In this document: in pieces, positions 44,817-54,078 of the stretch | Position numbering within the stretch: position 1 is the stretch's first letter | Layout: every line of letters begins with the position of its first letter | NCBI RefSeq assembly: GCF_014174475.1 | Contig: NZ_JACJUD010000008.1 | Location: forward strand, 120,514 to 184,513 | DNA length: 64,000 nucleotides | Direction: 5' to 3' | Origin: Aquipseudomonas ullengensis | GTDB taxonomy: Bacteria; Pseudomonadota; Gammaproteobacteria; Pseudomonadales; Pseudomonadaceae | Notes under the pieces: model-generated | Database searches by the model: none | The model's input: only the letters and a program-made list of their open reading frames with translations | What the model was told of the DNA's origin: nothing | Translations under genes and position numbers: made by a program

Positions 44817-47321
44817 ATGGCTTTCTCAAACGCACTCGACATGCCTGTCATCTCGGATCCGCGGCAGTTCGACAGGGCAAGTGGGAACTGGCTGGAACGC
44901 ATGGTTTTCAACCATCGCGGCATGGTCATCCTGCTCTGTGCATTGCTGACCCTGTTCTTCGGCTGGAGCGCACTCAAGCTGCCAGTCAACACCAGCTTCG
45001 AGAAGATGATCCCGCAGTCTCACCCGTACATTCAGAACTACTTCAAGCACCGCGACGCGTTACGCGGCATGGGCAACGCCACTCGTATCGTGGTGGAGAA
45101 CACCCAAGGTGACATCTTCGACAAGGATTACCTGGTAGCTCTGCAAAAGGTGAATGACACCGTGTTCCTGATGCCCGGCGTAGACCAGGGCTGGATGCGC
45201 GGCCTCTGGACCAGCAGCCTGCGCTGGACCGAAGTGACCGAGGAAGGCTATCGCGGCGGCCCGGTGATCCCGGATCGCTGGGATGGTAGTCCGACCTCCA
45301 TGGAGCGCCTGCGGGAAAACATCACCCGCGCTGGTATCGTCGGCAGCTATGTGGCCAATAACCAGCGTTCCTCGATGATTTTCGTACCGCTGCTGGAGAT
45401 CAATCCCGAGACCGGCAAGGCGCTGGACTACGCGGAATTCTCCCGGCAGCTGGAAACCCAGGTGCGCTCGCTCGAGAACGACAAGATCAAGATCCACATC
45501 ATCGGCTTCGCCAAGCTGGTGGGTGACCTGATCGACGGCCTCTACGACGTCATGACCTTCTTCGCCTACTCGGTGCTGATCGCCACTGCCCTGGTGCTGG
45601 CCTACACCCGCTGCTGGCGCAGTACCCTGCTGCTGGTGTTCTGCGCGATGCTCGGGGTGGTCTGGCTATTGGGCCTGCTCAGCGTGCTGGGCTACGTACT
45701 TGACCCCTATTCGATCCTGGTGCCCTTCCTTATCTTTGCCATCGGCTTGTCCCATGGTGCGCAGAAGATGAATGGCATCATGCAGGACGTTGGTCGCGGC
45801 ACCCACAAGTACGTCGCCGCTCGTTACACCTTCCGCCGCCTGTTCATGGCCGGGCTGACGGCGCTACTGGTGAACATCGTCGGCTTTGCCGTGCTGATGA
45901 TCATCGACATCCCGGTGATTCGCGACATGGCCCTGACCACCAGCCTGGGCGTGGCCATCCTGATATTCACCAAGCTGTTCCTGATCCCGGTGCTGCTGTC
46001 CTACTTTGGCGTCAGCTCTACCGCCGCCAAACGCAGCGTGCAGTCGGCGGAACAGTTGAACGCCGGCCGCAGCCCGATGCAGACCATTCGTGCCTGGTTG
46101 ATCCGCCTGACCGAGCGCCGGCGTGCCACGGTGGCCGTGTGCGCCGCGGTGGTGCTGACTGGCATCGGTGTCTCGATCAGCCAGCAGGTCAAGTTCGGTG
46201 ACCTCAACCCCGGCGCGCCGGAGCTGCGCCCCGAATCTCGCTATAACCGTGACGTGGCTTTCGTCAGCCAGAACTACGGCCTTTCCACCGACCAGTTCGT
46301 GGTGATGCTGAAGACCCCGCTGGGGCAGTGCACGCAGTTCGCATCCTTGATTGAGGCCGACCGCCTGAGCGCGCGCCTGCGTGAGCTGCCGGGTGTGCAG
46401 ACCACCTTCTCGCCGGCAGACGGGATACGCCTGGCCACGTCCGGTACGTTCGAGGGTAACCCCAAGTGGATGACCATCCCGCGTAACGACAGCAATCGTA
46501 CCCAGGCTTTCAACATGTTCTCTACGGACCGGCCCGAACTGGCCGACCGCAGTTGCGCCATCACGCCCATCGTCGCGTACCTGTCCGACCACAAGGCGGC
46601 TACCCTGGACAGCGTGGTGCAAGAGGTAGAGAAGCATGGCGCCGAGTTCAACACCCAGGATCGCCAATTCTTACTGGCGGCCGGCAGCGCTGGGATCGAA
46701 GCTTCGACCAATATCGTAGTCAAAAGCAGCTTCTGGACCTTGCACTTCGTGCTCTATGGAGCGGTCGCCTTGCTCTGCTTCATTACCTTCCGCAGCTGGC
46801 GCGCGGTGGTGGTGGCGCTGATCCCGCTGATCATCACCTCGATCCTCTGCGAGGCCCTGATGGTGGTGCTCAACATCGGTATCAAGGTGGCCACACTGCC
46901 GGTAATCGCAGTGGGCGTCGGCGTGGGTGTCGACTATGCCCTCTACCTGTTGAGCGTGCAGCTCGGCATGCAGCGCCAGGGCATGACGTTGGCCAAGTCC
47001 TATGAGGGTTCCCTGGACTTTGTTGGTCGCATCGTCGGGCTGGTCGGTCTGACCATGGCGGCCGGCGTGCTGCCGTGGATCTGGTCGCCGATCAAGTTCC
47101 AGGCCGACATGGGCATCCTGCTCAGCTTCATGTTCCTCTGGAACATGCTGGGCGCGCTGGTGCTGATCCCAGCGCTGTCCTACTTCCTCCTGCCGTCCTC
47201 CACCAGCGGTGAACGGGCTCGGGCCGCGCCATCCGGGAGCGAGCCTCCGCAAACCGTCGTCCCAGAGGCGGAAGTCGCTGAAGAGGATCGCCATGCCCAG
47301 CAGTACCGGGCCACGGTCTAA
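44817..47321 (+). CDS. RND-superfamily (MMPL/SSD type) transporter
   Basis: 834 residues. One membrane helix near residues 35-55 is followed by a large periplasmic loop. A five-helix bundle comes next, then a second loop, then the second bundle, the 12-helix RND plan. Characteristic are GLSHGAQKMNG, GFAVLMIIDIPVIRDMA and VGVGVGVDYALYLL with a membrane Asp for proton relay. It is shorter than AcrB-type pumps and has no partner membrane-fusion protein, matching the MMPL-like transporters linked to DUF1302/DUF1329. Import or export cannot be told. An in-frame GTG at 44811 is an alternative start. Confidence 0.88.
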   Translation: MAFSNALDMPVISDPRQFDRASGNWLERMVFNHRGMVILLCALLTLFFGWSALKLPVNTSFEKMIPQSHPYIQNYFKHRDALRGMGNATRIVVENTQGDIFDKDYLVALQKVNDTVFLMPGVDQGWMRGLWTSSLRWTEVTEEGYRGGPVIPDRWDGSPTSMERLRENITRAGIVGSYVANNQRSSMIFVPLLEINPETGKALDYAEFSRQLETQVRSLENDKIKIHIIGFAKLVGDLIDGLYDVMTFFAYSVLIATALVLAYTRCWRSTLLLVFCAMLGVVWLLGLLSVLGYVLDPYSILVPFLIFAIGLSHGAQKMNGIMQDVGRGTHKYVAARYTFRRLFMAGLTALLVNIVGFAVLMIIDIPVIRDMALTTSLGVAILIFTKLFLIPVLLSYFGVSSTAAKRSVQSAEQLNAGRSPMQTIRAWLIRLTERRRATVAVCAAVVLTGIGVSISQQVKFGDLNPGAPELRPESRYNRDVAFVSQNYGLSTDQFVVMLKTPLGQCTQFASLIEADRLSARLRELPGVQTTFSPADGIRLATSGTFEGNPKWMTIPRNDSNRTQAFNMFSTDRPELADRSCAITPIVAYLSDHKAATLDSVVQEVEKHGAEFNTQDRQFLLAAGSAGIEASTNIVVKSSFWTLHFVLYGAVALLCFITFRSWRAVVVALIPLIITSILCEALMVVLNIGIKVATLPVIAVGVGVGVDYALYLLSVQLGMQRQGMTLAKSYEGSLDFVGRIVGLVGLTMAAGVLPWIWSPIKFQADMGILLSFMFLWNMLGALVLIPALSYFLLPSSTSGERARAAPSGSEPPQTVVPEAEVAEEDRHAQQYRATV

Positions 47322-47363
47322 CTGAATAGTCCGGGCGTCGGAGCAGGGTGAGGTGCGCCTCTT

Positions 47364-47387
47364 GCAGCAGGCCGTCCGGCCTGCTGC
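47364..47387 (+). other. Perfect stem-loop in the RND-SDR gap
   Basis: GCAGCAGGCC pairs fully with GGCCTGCTGC around GTCC. It is not followed by T residues. It lies in the 105-base gap and may be an mRNA-processing or attenuation element. Confidence 0.5.
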
Positions 47388-47426
47388 CGTGCGCCTATAG
47401 CCGCAATGATGCTTGGAAGGTGAACC

Positions 47427-48221
47427 ATGAAACTTGGATTGGATGGACGTGTAGCCCTGGTCTCGGGCGGCAGCAAGGGTATAGGTCGGGCCTGCAGTGA
47501 GATGCTTGCCGCCGAAGGATGCCGAGTCGTGGTTGTGGCCCGTGGCCAGGAAGCCTTGGATGAAACCGTTGCGAGCATCCGTGCCAACGGCGGTAGCGCC
47601 ATCGGGGTTAGTGCCGATCTGACTCAAGAACATGGCGTGCAGCGGGCCGTGTCCCTGGCCCGTGAGGCCTTCGCGGCGCCGGACATCGTCATCACCAATG
47701 TGCACGGCGGTGACCCTGGCGACTTCCTCGAGGACAGCGCCGACGTCTTCATCGACTCCTTCCAGGGTCTGGTGATGAGTGTGGTGCACCTGGCGCGAGC
47801 CACTCTGCCGCATATGCGCGAACAGCGTTGGGGCCGCTTGCTCACCATCGGCACCGCCGCCGCCAAGGAGCCCGCGCCTGGGTTGCGGTTGATGGCCGCC
47901 AACACCGCTCGCGCCGGCGTGGTGACTCTCAACAAGCAATTGGCCGATGAATTCGCCGCCTTTGGCATCACCGTCAATACCCTGGCCACTGGCTGGATCG
48001 CTACCGAGCATATGCGTGATCAGGTGGGCAAGATGGCGGCGGCCAAGGGCATGGCTCTGGACGACATGCTCCAGCGTCTGTCCCGTGGCGTGCCGGTGCA
48101 GCGCATGGGCCGGCCGGAGGAGATAGCGTCCTTGGCGACCTATCTCTGCTCGGAGCTGGGCGGTTACCTCACCGGTTGCCTGATCCCCGTGGATGGTGGT
48201 GCCCACCGTTCGGCCTGGTAA
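47427..48221 (+). CDS. Atypical SDR-family protein without the YxxxK active site
   Basis: 264 residues with a good cofactor turn SGGSKGIG (13-20) and the C-terminal YLTGCLIPVDGG. However, the NNAG motif is changed to N-V-H-G, and the catalytic Tyr-x3-Lys is replaced by A-N-T-A-R at 158-162. The catalytic Ser is also not obvious (TIGTAAAK). Similar SDRs lacking the Tyr exist in CoA-pathway clusters. It may bind substrate and cofactor without classical dehydrogenase activity, or use other residues. It lies 23 bases before the MDR reductase. Confidence 0.82.
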   Translation: MKLGLDGRVALVSGGSKGIGRACSEMLAAEGCRVVVVARGQEALDETVASIRANGGSAIGVSADLTQEHGVQRAVSLAREAFAAPDIVITNVHGGDPGDFLEDSADVFIDSFQGLVMSVVHLARATLPHMREQRWGRLLTIGTAAAKEPAPGLRLMAANTARAGVVTLNKQLADEFAAFGITVNTLATGWIATEHMRDQVGKMAAAKGMALDDMLQRLSRGVPVQRMGRPEEIASLATYLCSELGGYLTGCLIPVDGGAHRSAW

Positions 48222-48244
48222 GAGTTACTCTGGGGAATGCTTAA

Positions 48245-49243
48245 ATGGCACTGAAGACCCGTCGGGTACGTCTCGCACGTAAGCCGCAGAATGCAATCGA
48301 AGTCAGCGATTTCCTGATCGAGCAGATCGTGCTGGAAGAGCTCAAGGATGGGCAGTTGCTCCTCCGTCCGCTGTACCTCTCGCTGGATCCTTATCTGTTG
48401 AGTTTTATGCGCGACTGGTCTGGCCCGCAGCGTGACTGGAGTGATGGCATCATCGTCGGTCGCGCCATCTCGCAGGTGGTGGCGTCGCAGGCACAAGGTT
48501 TCGCGGAGGGTGATCTGGTCATCGGTGACTGCCACTGGCAAGACCTGGACGTGCGTCCGGCCAAGGCCATGCGGCAGCTCGAGTCTTCATTGCTATCTCC
48601 GTCGTTGCAATTGGGCGTGCTAGGCGCTTCGGGCATTACCGCCTGGGCAGGCGTGACCGATGTGCTGGAGCCGAAGGCGGGCCAGACCCTGGTGATCTCC
48701 GCAGCGAGTGGGCCGGTGGGCAGTGTCGCTGGGCAGTTGGCCAAGGCCGCTGGTGCGCGGGTTGTGGGCATTGCCGGTGGGGTGGAGAAGTGCCGCTACG
48801 TCGTTGAACAGTTTGGTTTCGATGCGTGCGTCGACCATCGTCAGGCGGATTTTCCGGCGGCATTGGCGGCGGCCCTGCCGGACGGTGCGGATTTGCATTT
48901 CGAGAGTGTTGGCGCGGCTACCCTCGATCCGGTGCTGCCACTGATGAACAAGTTTGGCTGTATCGCTCTGTGCGGGTTGATGCAGCACTATCAGGATCGC
49001 GACCCTGTGACCCTGAGCAATTTCCGTAGCCTGCTATACGGGGCGCTGCAATTGCAGTCGTTCCATCTGGCTGATTACGGCAAGCGTTTCAGCGAAGCGA
49101 CGGAGGTGCTCAGCGGTTTGCTGGAGCAGGGGCAGCTGCGTTATTCGGAGGTGATCAGCGAAGGCCTGGAGCAGGCTCCCGCCGCCTACGTGGCAATGAC
49201 CAGAGGCCAGGGTATTGGCAAGCATCTGGTTCACCTGGGCTGA
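48245..49243 (+). CDS. Zinc-free MDR oxidoreductase (CurA/PTGR-like NADPH reductase)
   Basis: 332 residues, medium-chain dehydrogenase fold without zinc ligands. The N-terminus LSLDPYLLSFM and the nucleotide loop SAASGPVGSVAGQLAKAAGARVVGI match NADPH-dependent enone/2-alkenal reductases (curcumin reductase, leukotriene B4 dehydrogenase type). It would reduce an alpha,beta-unsaturated ketone. It is placed between an atypical SDR and a CoA ligase in one direction, probably a single operon with the envelope genes upstream. The AXXGXXG-type loop is seen; substrate is not known. Confidence 0.85.
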   Translation: MALKTRRVRLARKPQNAIEVSDFLIEQIVLEELKDGQLLLRPLYLSLDPYLLSFMRDWSGPQRDWSDGIIVGRAISQVVASQAQGFAEGDLVIGDCHWQDLDVRPAKAMRQLESSLLSPSLQLGVLGASGITAWAGVTDVLEPKAGQTLVISAASGPVGSVAGQLAKAAGARVVGIAGGVEKCRYVVEQFGFDACVDHRQADFPAALAAALPDGADLHFESVGAATLDPVLPLMNKFGCIALCGLMQHYQDRDPVTLSNFRSLLYGALQLQSFHLADYGKRFSEATEVLSGLLEQGQLRYSEVISEGLEQAPAAYVAMTRGQGIGKHLVHLG

Positions 49244-49322
49244 TTCTGCGGTTCGCTGCCCGGGGCGCGACTGATCTTTATATCCACTCGCCGTTCGAGC
49301 GAGCTGGCGGCGGAGAGGACCG

Positions 49323-50864
49323 ATGAAAGACCCGTTGCTCAGCGCTCCTACGCTCTGGGAGTTGCTCAAACAGCGTGCAACGCTGACACCTAAGGCGCCG
49401 ATGCTGATCGATGGCAGCCGGCATCAGCGCCTGAGCTTTGCCCAAGCAGTGGATATCGCCGAACGCTTGGCCGCCGGCTTTCACGACCGTGGTATTGGCC
49501 CGGGCACGTTGGTCACCTGGCAATTGCCGACCGGCTTGCCGGCTGTCATGACTGCGCTGGCACTGGCTCGGCTCAGCGCGGTACAGAACCCAGTGATTTC
49601 CCTCTATGGCGAACGTGAGCTTCGCGCCGTAATGGAGCGCAGCCGGTCGACGTTCCTGATCGTGCCCGGTGCCGCGGAGCGTGACTTTCCAGCCATGGCG
49701 GCACATTTGCAGGAGAGTCTGTCGCACCGGCCGGAAGTGATAGTGATGGCTGGCGATCTGCCGCAAGGAAAACCATCGACGCTGCCACCAGCACCCGGCG
49801 AAGGCCAATCAGTGCGCTGGGTCTACTACACCTCGGGCACCACGTCGGAGCCCAAGGGGGCCTGCCACAGCGACCAGACACTGATGATCGGTGGATATAA
49901 CCTGGCGCGGGCCATGCGCGTCGACTCCACCGATGTGGGCACCGTGGCTTTTCCCTACGCCCATATAGGCGGTGCCATGTACACCGCCATGCTGCTCGCC
50001 AGTGGCATGAGTGCGGTGTTACTGGACAGGTTTAAAGTGGCAGAGGCGGCGGCCATCTTCCGCCAGTTCGGGGTCACCACAACGGGCGGCAGCACTGCCC
50101 ATTACGAAGCTTTTCTGGCCGAGCAACGGCGCCAGCCAGGCGAGCCGCTGATTCCCTCGCTGCGCCTGCTCTGTGGCGGCGGTGCACCCAAGCCACCAGA
50201 ACTCTACTACCAGGTGACGACCGAACTGGGCTGCGCGTTGACCCATAACTACGGCATGACCGAGGTGCCGTTGATCTGTGCCGGTTCCCCCGGCCATGGT
50301 GATGAACAACTCGCCTGCTCCGAAGGTCTGCCTGTCGAGGATGTCGAGCTGCGCATCGTTCGCCGCGATGGCAGCCTGGCTGACGTGGGGGAGAGCGGCG
50401 AGGTGCGGGTGCGTGGTCGTGGCGTGTTCAAGGGCTATACGGACAAGGCGCTGGACGCGGAGGCGTTCGACGCCGATGGCTTCTTCTGTACTGGCGACCT
50501 CGGTCTGCTGCGTGCCGATGGTAGGGTGACGCTGACCGGACGTCTCAAGGACGTGATCATCCGCAAGGGCGAGAACATTTCCGCACGGGAGCTGGAGGAC
50601 TTGCTCTACAGCCATCCCAAGGTGGGCGCTGTGGCCGTGATAGGACTGCCTGATACTGAGCGAGGAGAGCGTGTCTGCGCGGTAGTCGAGGCCGCCGAGG
50701 GTCAGCCGCCACTGGAGTTCGAAGAAATGGTCACCTACTTCCGGGCTAGCGGGGTCATGGTGCAGAAGATTCCGGAGCAGTTGGAGCTGGTGGAGCGTCT
50801 GCCGCGCAATGAAACCCTGAATAAGGTGCTCAAGCACGTTCTGCGCGAGCGGTTTGCTAGCTGA
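49323..50864 (+). CDS. AMP-dependent acyl-CoA synthetase/ligase
   Basis: 513 residues: YYTSGTTSEPKGACHS P-loop, NYGMTEVP at A5, TGRLKDVIIRKGENIS at the hinge and a C-terminal RLPRNETLNKVLK with the catalytic Lys. It differs from both other ligases of the window, so three acids or three pathway entry points may be activated. A GGAGAGGA ribosome site precedes the ATG. It is the last plus-strand gene before the convergent isochorismatase-like gene. Confidence 0.89.
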   Translation: MKDPLLSAPTLWELLKQRATLTPKAPMLIDGSRHQRLSFAQAVDIAERLAAGFHDRGIGPGTLVTWQLPTGLPAVMTALALARLSAVQNPVISLYGERELRAVMERSRSTFLIVPGAAERDFPAMAAHLQESLSHRPEVIVMAGDLPQGKPSTLPPAPGEGQSVRWVYYTSGTTSEPKGACHSDQTLMIGGYNLARAMRVDSTDVGTVAFPYAHIGGAMYTAMLLASGMSAVLLDRFKVAEAAAIFRQFGVTTTGGSTAHYEAFLAEQRRQPGEPLIPSLRLLCGGGAPKPPELYYQVTTELGCALTHNYGMTEVPLICAGSPGHGDEQLACSEGLPVEDVELRIVRRDGSLADVGESGEVRVRGRGVFKGYTDKALDAEAFDADGFFCTGDLGLLRADGRVTLTGRLKDVIIRKGENISARELEDLLYSHPKVGAVAVIGLPDTERGERVCAVVEAAEGQPPLEFEEMVTYFRASGVMVQKIPEQLELVERLPRNETLNKVLKHVLRERFAS

Positions 50865-50982
50865 ATCCGCCTGGCCGCTGGGGCGCCGCGGCATTCACCT
50901 AGGGGCGGCGTGTTTGTGCTGACAGAAGTGGAAGCGGCTCCATCTTGTCGATGAGCGCGCTCCCGCAGGCAGCAAGCCAGCC

Positions 50983-51594
50983 CTAGCGTATTGCCTGTGC
51001 CACCGCATCGCTGTCGCTCACGGTGCTATACAGCGGCAGCAGGTTGCGCAGGATGAATTCGTGGCTCTCCGCCGAGGCGCCGGCGATGCAGTCCTCGGGG
51101 ACCACCACCTGGTAGCCGAGGTCCGAGCCGCAGAGTGATACCCCGGAAATTGCCACGTTGGTGGATACCCCAACCGGGACCAGGGTCTGCACTCCCAGGT
51201 GGCGGAGCATAGCGTCCAGTTCGGTGCCGTGGAAAGCCACCAGGGAGAAACTGCGAGCGTGGACGATATCCGTCGGGTGGGGCTGCAGCTCATCCACCGC
51301 CAGTACGTCCTGGCTACCCGCAATCATTCGCTGGTCCTTGATCGAACGAACGATGATCGCGCTGGTGCGCGGCAGGTCGGGATAGCCTGGTCGATGTACC
51401 ACGTGTAAATGAATAACAGGCAGTTCTGCATCTCTGAAGCACTGTGCCAGACGCGCGATGCGCGGCACGATGTTTCGCGCCGCGGCCTGCTCGGCCAGGC
51501 TCTGGAACGGTGACAGCACGGGGTCGATGACTCCTTTCTGGCATTCGCTAATCAGCAGCGCAGCGCGCTGTCCTTTATCCAATCCTCTGAGCAT
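50983..51594 (-). CDS. Isochorismatase-like hydrolase lacking the cysteine nucleophile
   Basis: 203 residues of the isochorismatase/cysteine-hydrolase fold (ALLISECQKGVIDP, GVSTNVAISG, PEDCIAG). The usual catalytic set is altered: Asp becomes Glu17, the Cys in GVxTNxC is Ala148, and the Lys region reads VHARSFS. Isochorismatases proper also lack the Cys, yet amidase-type members need it. So this is either a non-amidase hydrolase, perhaps acting on an ether or ester, or a dead paralogue. It is divergent from the fused ACAD gene with box 11 between. Confidence 0.78.
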   Translation of the reverse strand: MLRGLDKGQRAALLISECQKGVIDPVLSPFQSLAEQAAARNIVPRIARLAQCFRDAELPVIHLHVVHRPGYPDLPRTSAIIVRSIKDQRMIAGSQDVLAVDELQPHPTDIVHARSFSLVAFHGTELDAMLRHLGVQTLVPVGVSTNVAISGVSLCGSDLGYQVVVPEDCIAGASAESHEFILRNLLPLYSTVSDSDAVAQAIR

Positions 51595-51673
51595 GGAACC
51601 TCCAGTTTCTACGTGTTGTTGTCGAGGAAAGCCTATTCCAGCAGATTGACTTGTTGCGTCGCTGGGGCATTAT

Positions 51674-51694
51674 AGCTGATAGTCTATCAGTTAT
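51674..51694. promoter_or_regulatory. Regulatory box 11 (shared dyad, near-ideal)
   Basis: Left arm AGCTGA, 7-base spacer, right arm TCAGTT followed by AT. It ends 20 bases before the fused ACAD start and lies 79 bases from the divergent isochorismatase-like start. It is one of the two best copies. Confidence 0.75.
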
Positions 51695-51714
51695 TAAGTG
51701 GCGAGGCAGCTGGA

Positions 51715-54057
51715 ATGAATGATGATACGGGTGTGGCAGAACTGCTCAAAGACTCGGCCAACGACTTTTTGGCTGGCAATCACGAGCCGGCTCGCCTGCG
51801 CGGCTGGATAGGCCGCGTACGTCCTCTCGAGCGCCGGCTGTGGCAAGGTATGGCCGATCTGGGTTGGACCTCGGTCATGCTGCCTGAACCATTGGGCGGA
51901 AGTGGCCTTGGGCTCCGAGAGGCCTGCGCACTGGCTGAGGTCATGGGTGAGCGGCTGCTGGCCGAGCCTTTCGTCGCTTGCTGCGTGATGCCGTCGGTCC
52001 TGCTGGAGGCCGCTTACAGCAATGGCGCGGCCAATGGCGTGGAGCAACTCGCCGGATGGTTGCAGTCGGCTGAACGCCCGCTCGCGCTGGCCTGGCAGGA
52101 GGAAGCTGGGAAGCTTGAGTTGAGCCAGCCGAGCTGCCGTATCGAGAATGGCGTGCTGAGTGGCAGCAAGCAGTTTGTGCTGGGCTGTGAGTCCGACTCG
52201 GTGCTGTTGGTGTCCGCTCAGCTGGGGGGCCAGTTGGCCTTGGTGGCGGTCGCGGCGGATGCCCCTGGTGTCTCCATTGAAGCCTTTGCCGCAGGTATCG
52301 GCACCCAGGCTCATGTCCACTTCCTGCAGGCCCCATTGCTGTTCGCTGAGCCACTGCTACTGGGGGCGGAGGCTGAAACGGCGTTGCGCCAGGCGCTGGC
52401 CGCCGGGCGTGTGGCCCTCAGCGCCGAGCTGGCCGGACAGGCCGCAGCGTGCCTGCGCCAGACCATCGACTATGTCAGCCAGCGTGTGCAGTTCGGGCGC
52501 CCCCTTGGTGCATTCCAAACCGTGCAACACCGCTGTGTGGACCTGCATATTGAAATCTCTCTGGCGAAAGCCGCCTGGCGCCACGCCTTGGATTGTCATG
52601 AAGGTGCGCCGCTGTCCGCCGAGACCCAGGCTGCTATCAGCGCTGCCAAGGCCCGTTGCGGAACGGCGGCACTAATCACCGGCAAGCAGGCGGTGCAACT
52701 GCACGGCGCGATGGGTTTCGCCGAGGAAGTGGACATTGGACTCTACCTGCGTTCGGCACTGTTCGGCGCGGCCTGGTTAGGTTCGGTAGAGGCCCACCGC
52801 CGCGCCTTTGCCGCGGTGTATCCGGCCCTGCGTCAGGAACAGTTGGCCCGTGGCGACCACCTCGACGTGGAGTTCAGCCTGTCCAGTGACCCGCGTGAGT
52901 GGAGTGATGAAGAATTTCGCCTGCGCCTGCGTCGTTGGTTGGAAGCGTACTACCCGAAACACCTGAAGCAGAACGACAGGCGCCCGTTCCTGCGCCTGCG
53001 CGGTGACGACCTGTGCAACTGGCTGCGGTTGCTCGACGATCATGGTTGGCGTGCTCCTGCCTGGCCTCGTGAGTACGGCGGTATGGGTATTTCCTTTAGC
53101 AAGCAGTGGATCTATCAGCAGGAGATGGAGCGCGCTGGCGTTGGGCGGATCATCGACAACGGCGAAACCCAGCTCGGCCCAACCCTGATCAAGTGGGGAA
53201 CGGACGAGCAGAGAGCCTATTACCTGCCGCGCATCCTGCGTTGCGAGGATGTCTGGTGCCAGGGGTACTCGGAGCCCGGCGCCGGCTCCGACCTGGCCAG
53301 CCTGCGCACCCAGGCGGTGAGAGAAGGCGACGAGTTCGTGGTCAGCGGCCAGAAAATCTGGAGTACCCACGCCACGGACTGCACGCACATCTTCACCCTG
53401 GTGCGTACCGGTAAGTTTGAGAAGAAGCAGCAGGGCATCAGCTTCCTGCTGATCGATCTCAATGCCCCCGGCGTGAGTATCCGTCCCATCGCCAATATCG
53501 CCGGCGAAAACGAGTTCTGCGAGGTGTTCTTTGACGCTGTGCGAGTGCCCGCCGAGAACCTTGTCGGCGAGTTGCACCAGGGCTGGAGCGTGGCCAAGGC
53601 GCTGCTCGGCCATGAGCGGATCTGGCTGGGCAGTTCGGCCATGGCCGGCAGCGCACTGGACCTGGCCGAGCGTTTGGTCACACAACTGCAGCTTTCGAGC
53701 GATCGGGGCGTACTTGACCGCCTGGCCGGACTGCAGGCCGATCTGCACGACTATCGTCTGCTCTACGCCCAGCTCTGCGATCACATCGCCCTGGAAGGCG
53801 TCGAGCCCGGCGCCGAGGCTTCGGTGCTGAAGGTCTATGTCTCCGAGCTGTTGCAGCGGATCACCGAATTCAACCTGGAAGTCAGCGGCGAGTACGGCGG
53901 CATCGTCGGCGACGTCCAGGTGGGCGATCTGCATACCGACCTGCACTGGCCGCTGATGATGTCCCGGCCGGTAACCATCTATGCAGGTGCCAATGAGATT
54001 CAGCGGGACATCCTGGCCAAGGCCGTCCTTAACCTGCCCAACGCACCCCGTGGCTGA
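51715..54057 (+). CDS. Fused two-domain acyl-CoA dehydrogenase (small-type + large-type)
   Basis: 780 residues. The first unit (1 to about 372) has RVQFGRPLGAFQTVQHRCVDLH and QLHGAMGFAEEVDIGLYLRS. A linker around 373-390 joins the second unit (to 780), with SEPGAGSDLASLRT, GQKIWSTHATDCTH and IYAGANEIQRDILAK. The unit order is the same as in the 31577-33784 protein, but the sequences are not close, so the two fusions are old or independent. It is followed after 21 bases by the thiolase, forming a beta-oxidation operon under box 11. Confidence 0.88.
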   Translation: MNDDTGVAELLKDSANDFLAGNHEPARLRGWIGRVRPLERRLWQGMADLGWTSVMLPEPLGGSGLGLREACALAEVMGERLLAEPFVACCVMPSVLLEAAYSNGAANGVEQLAGWLQSAERPLALAWQEEAGKLELSQPSCRIENGVLSGSKQFVLGCESDSVLLVSAQLGGQLALVAVAADAPGVSIEAFAAGIGTQAHVHFLQAPLLFAEPLLLGAEAETALRQALAAGRVALSAELAGQAAACLRQTIDYVSQRVQFGRPLGAFQTVQHRCVDLHIEISLAKAAWRHALDCHEGAPLSAETQAAISAAKARCGTAALITGKQAVQLHGAMGFAEEVDIGLYLRSALFGAAWLGSVEAHRRAFAAVYPALRQEQLARGDHLDVEFSLSSDPREWSDEEFRLRLRRWLEAYYPKHLKQNDRRPFLRLRGDDLCNWLRLLDDHGWRAPAWPREYGGMGISFSKQWIYQQEMERAGVGRIIDNGETQLGPTLIKWGTDEQRAYYLPRILRCEDVWCQGYSEPGAGSDLASLRTQAVREGDEFVVSGQKIWSTHATDCTHIFTLVRTGKFEKKQQGISFLLIDLNAPGVSIRPIANIAGENEFCEVFFDAVRVPAENLVGELHQGWSVAKALLGHERIWLGSSAMAGSALDLAERLVTQLQLSSDRGVLDRLAGLQADLHDYRLLYAQLCDHIALEGVEPGAEASVLKVYVSELLQRITEFNLEVSGEYGGIVGDVQVGDLHTDLHWPLMMSRPVTIYAGANEIQRDILAKAVLNLPNAPRG

Positions 54058-54078
54058 AACGGCCATCTGGAGAACTTC

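Noticed and set aside
46671..48206. 511-codon minus-strand frame opposite the RND end and SDR
   Set aside because: Antisense to two well-supported genes and very His/Gln-rich, typical of a shadow frame.
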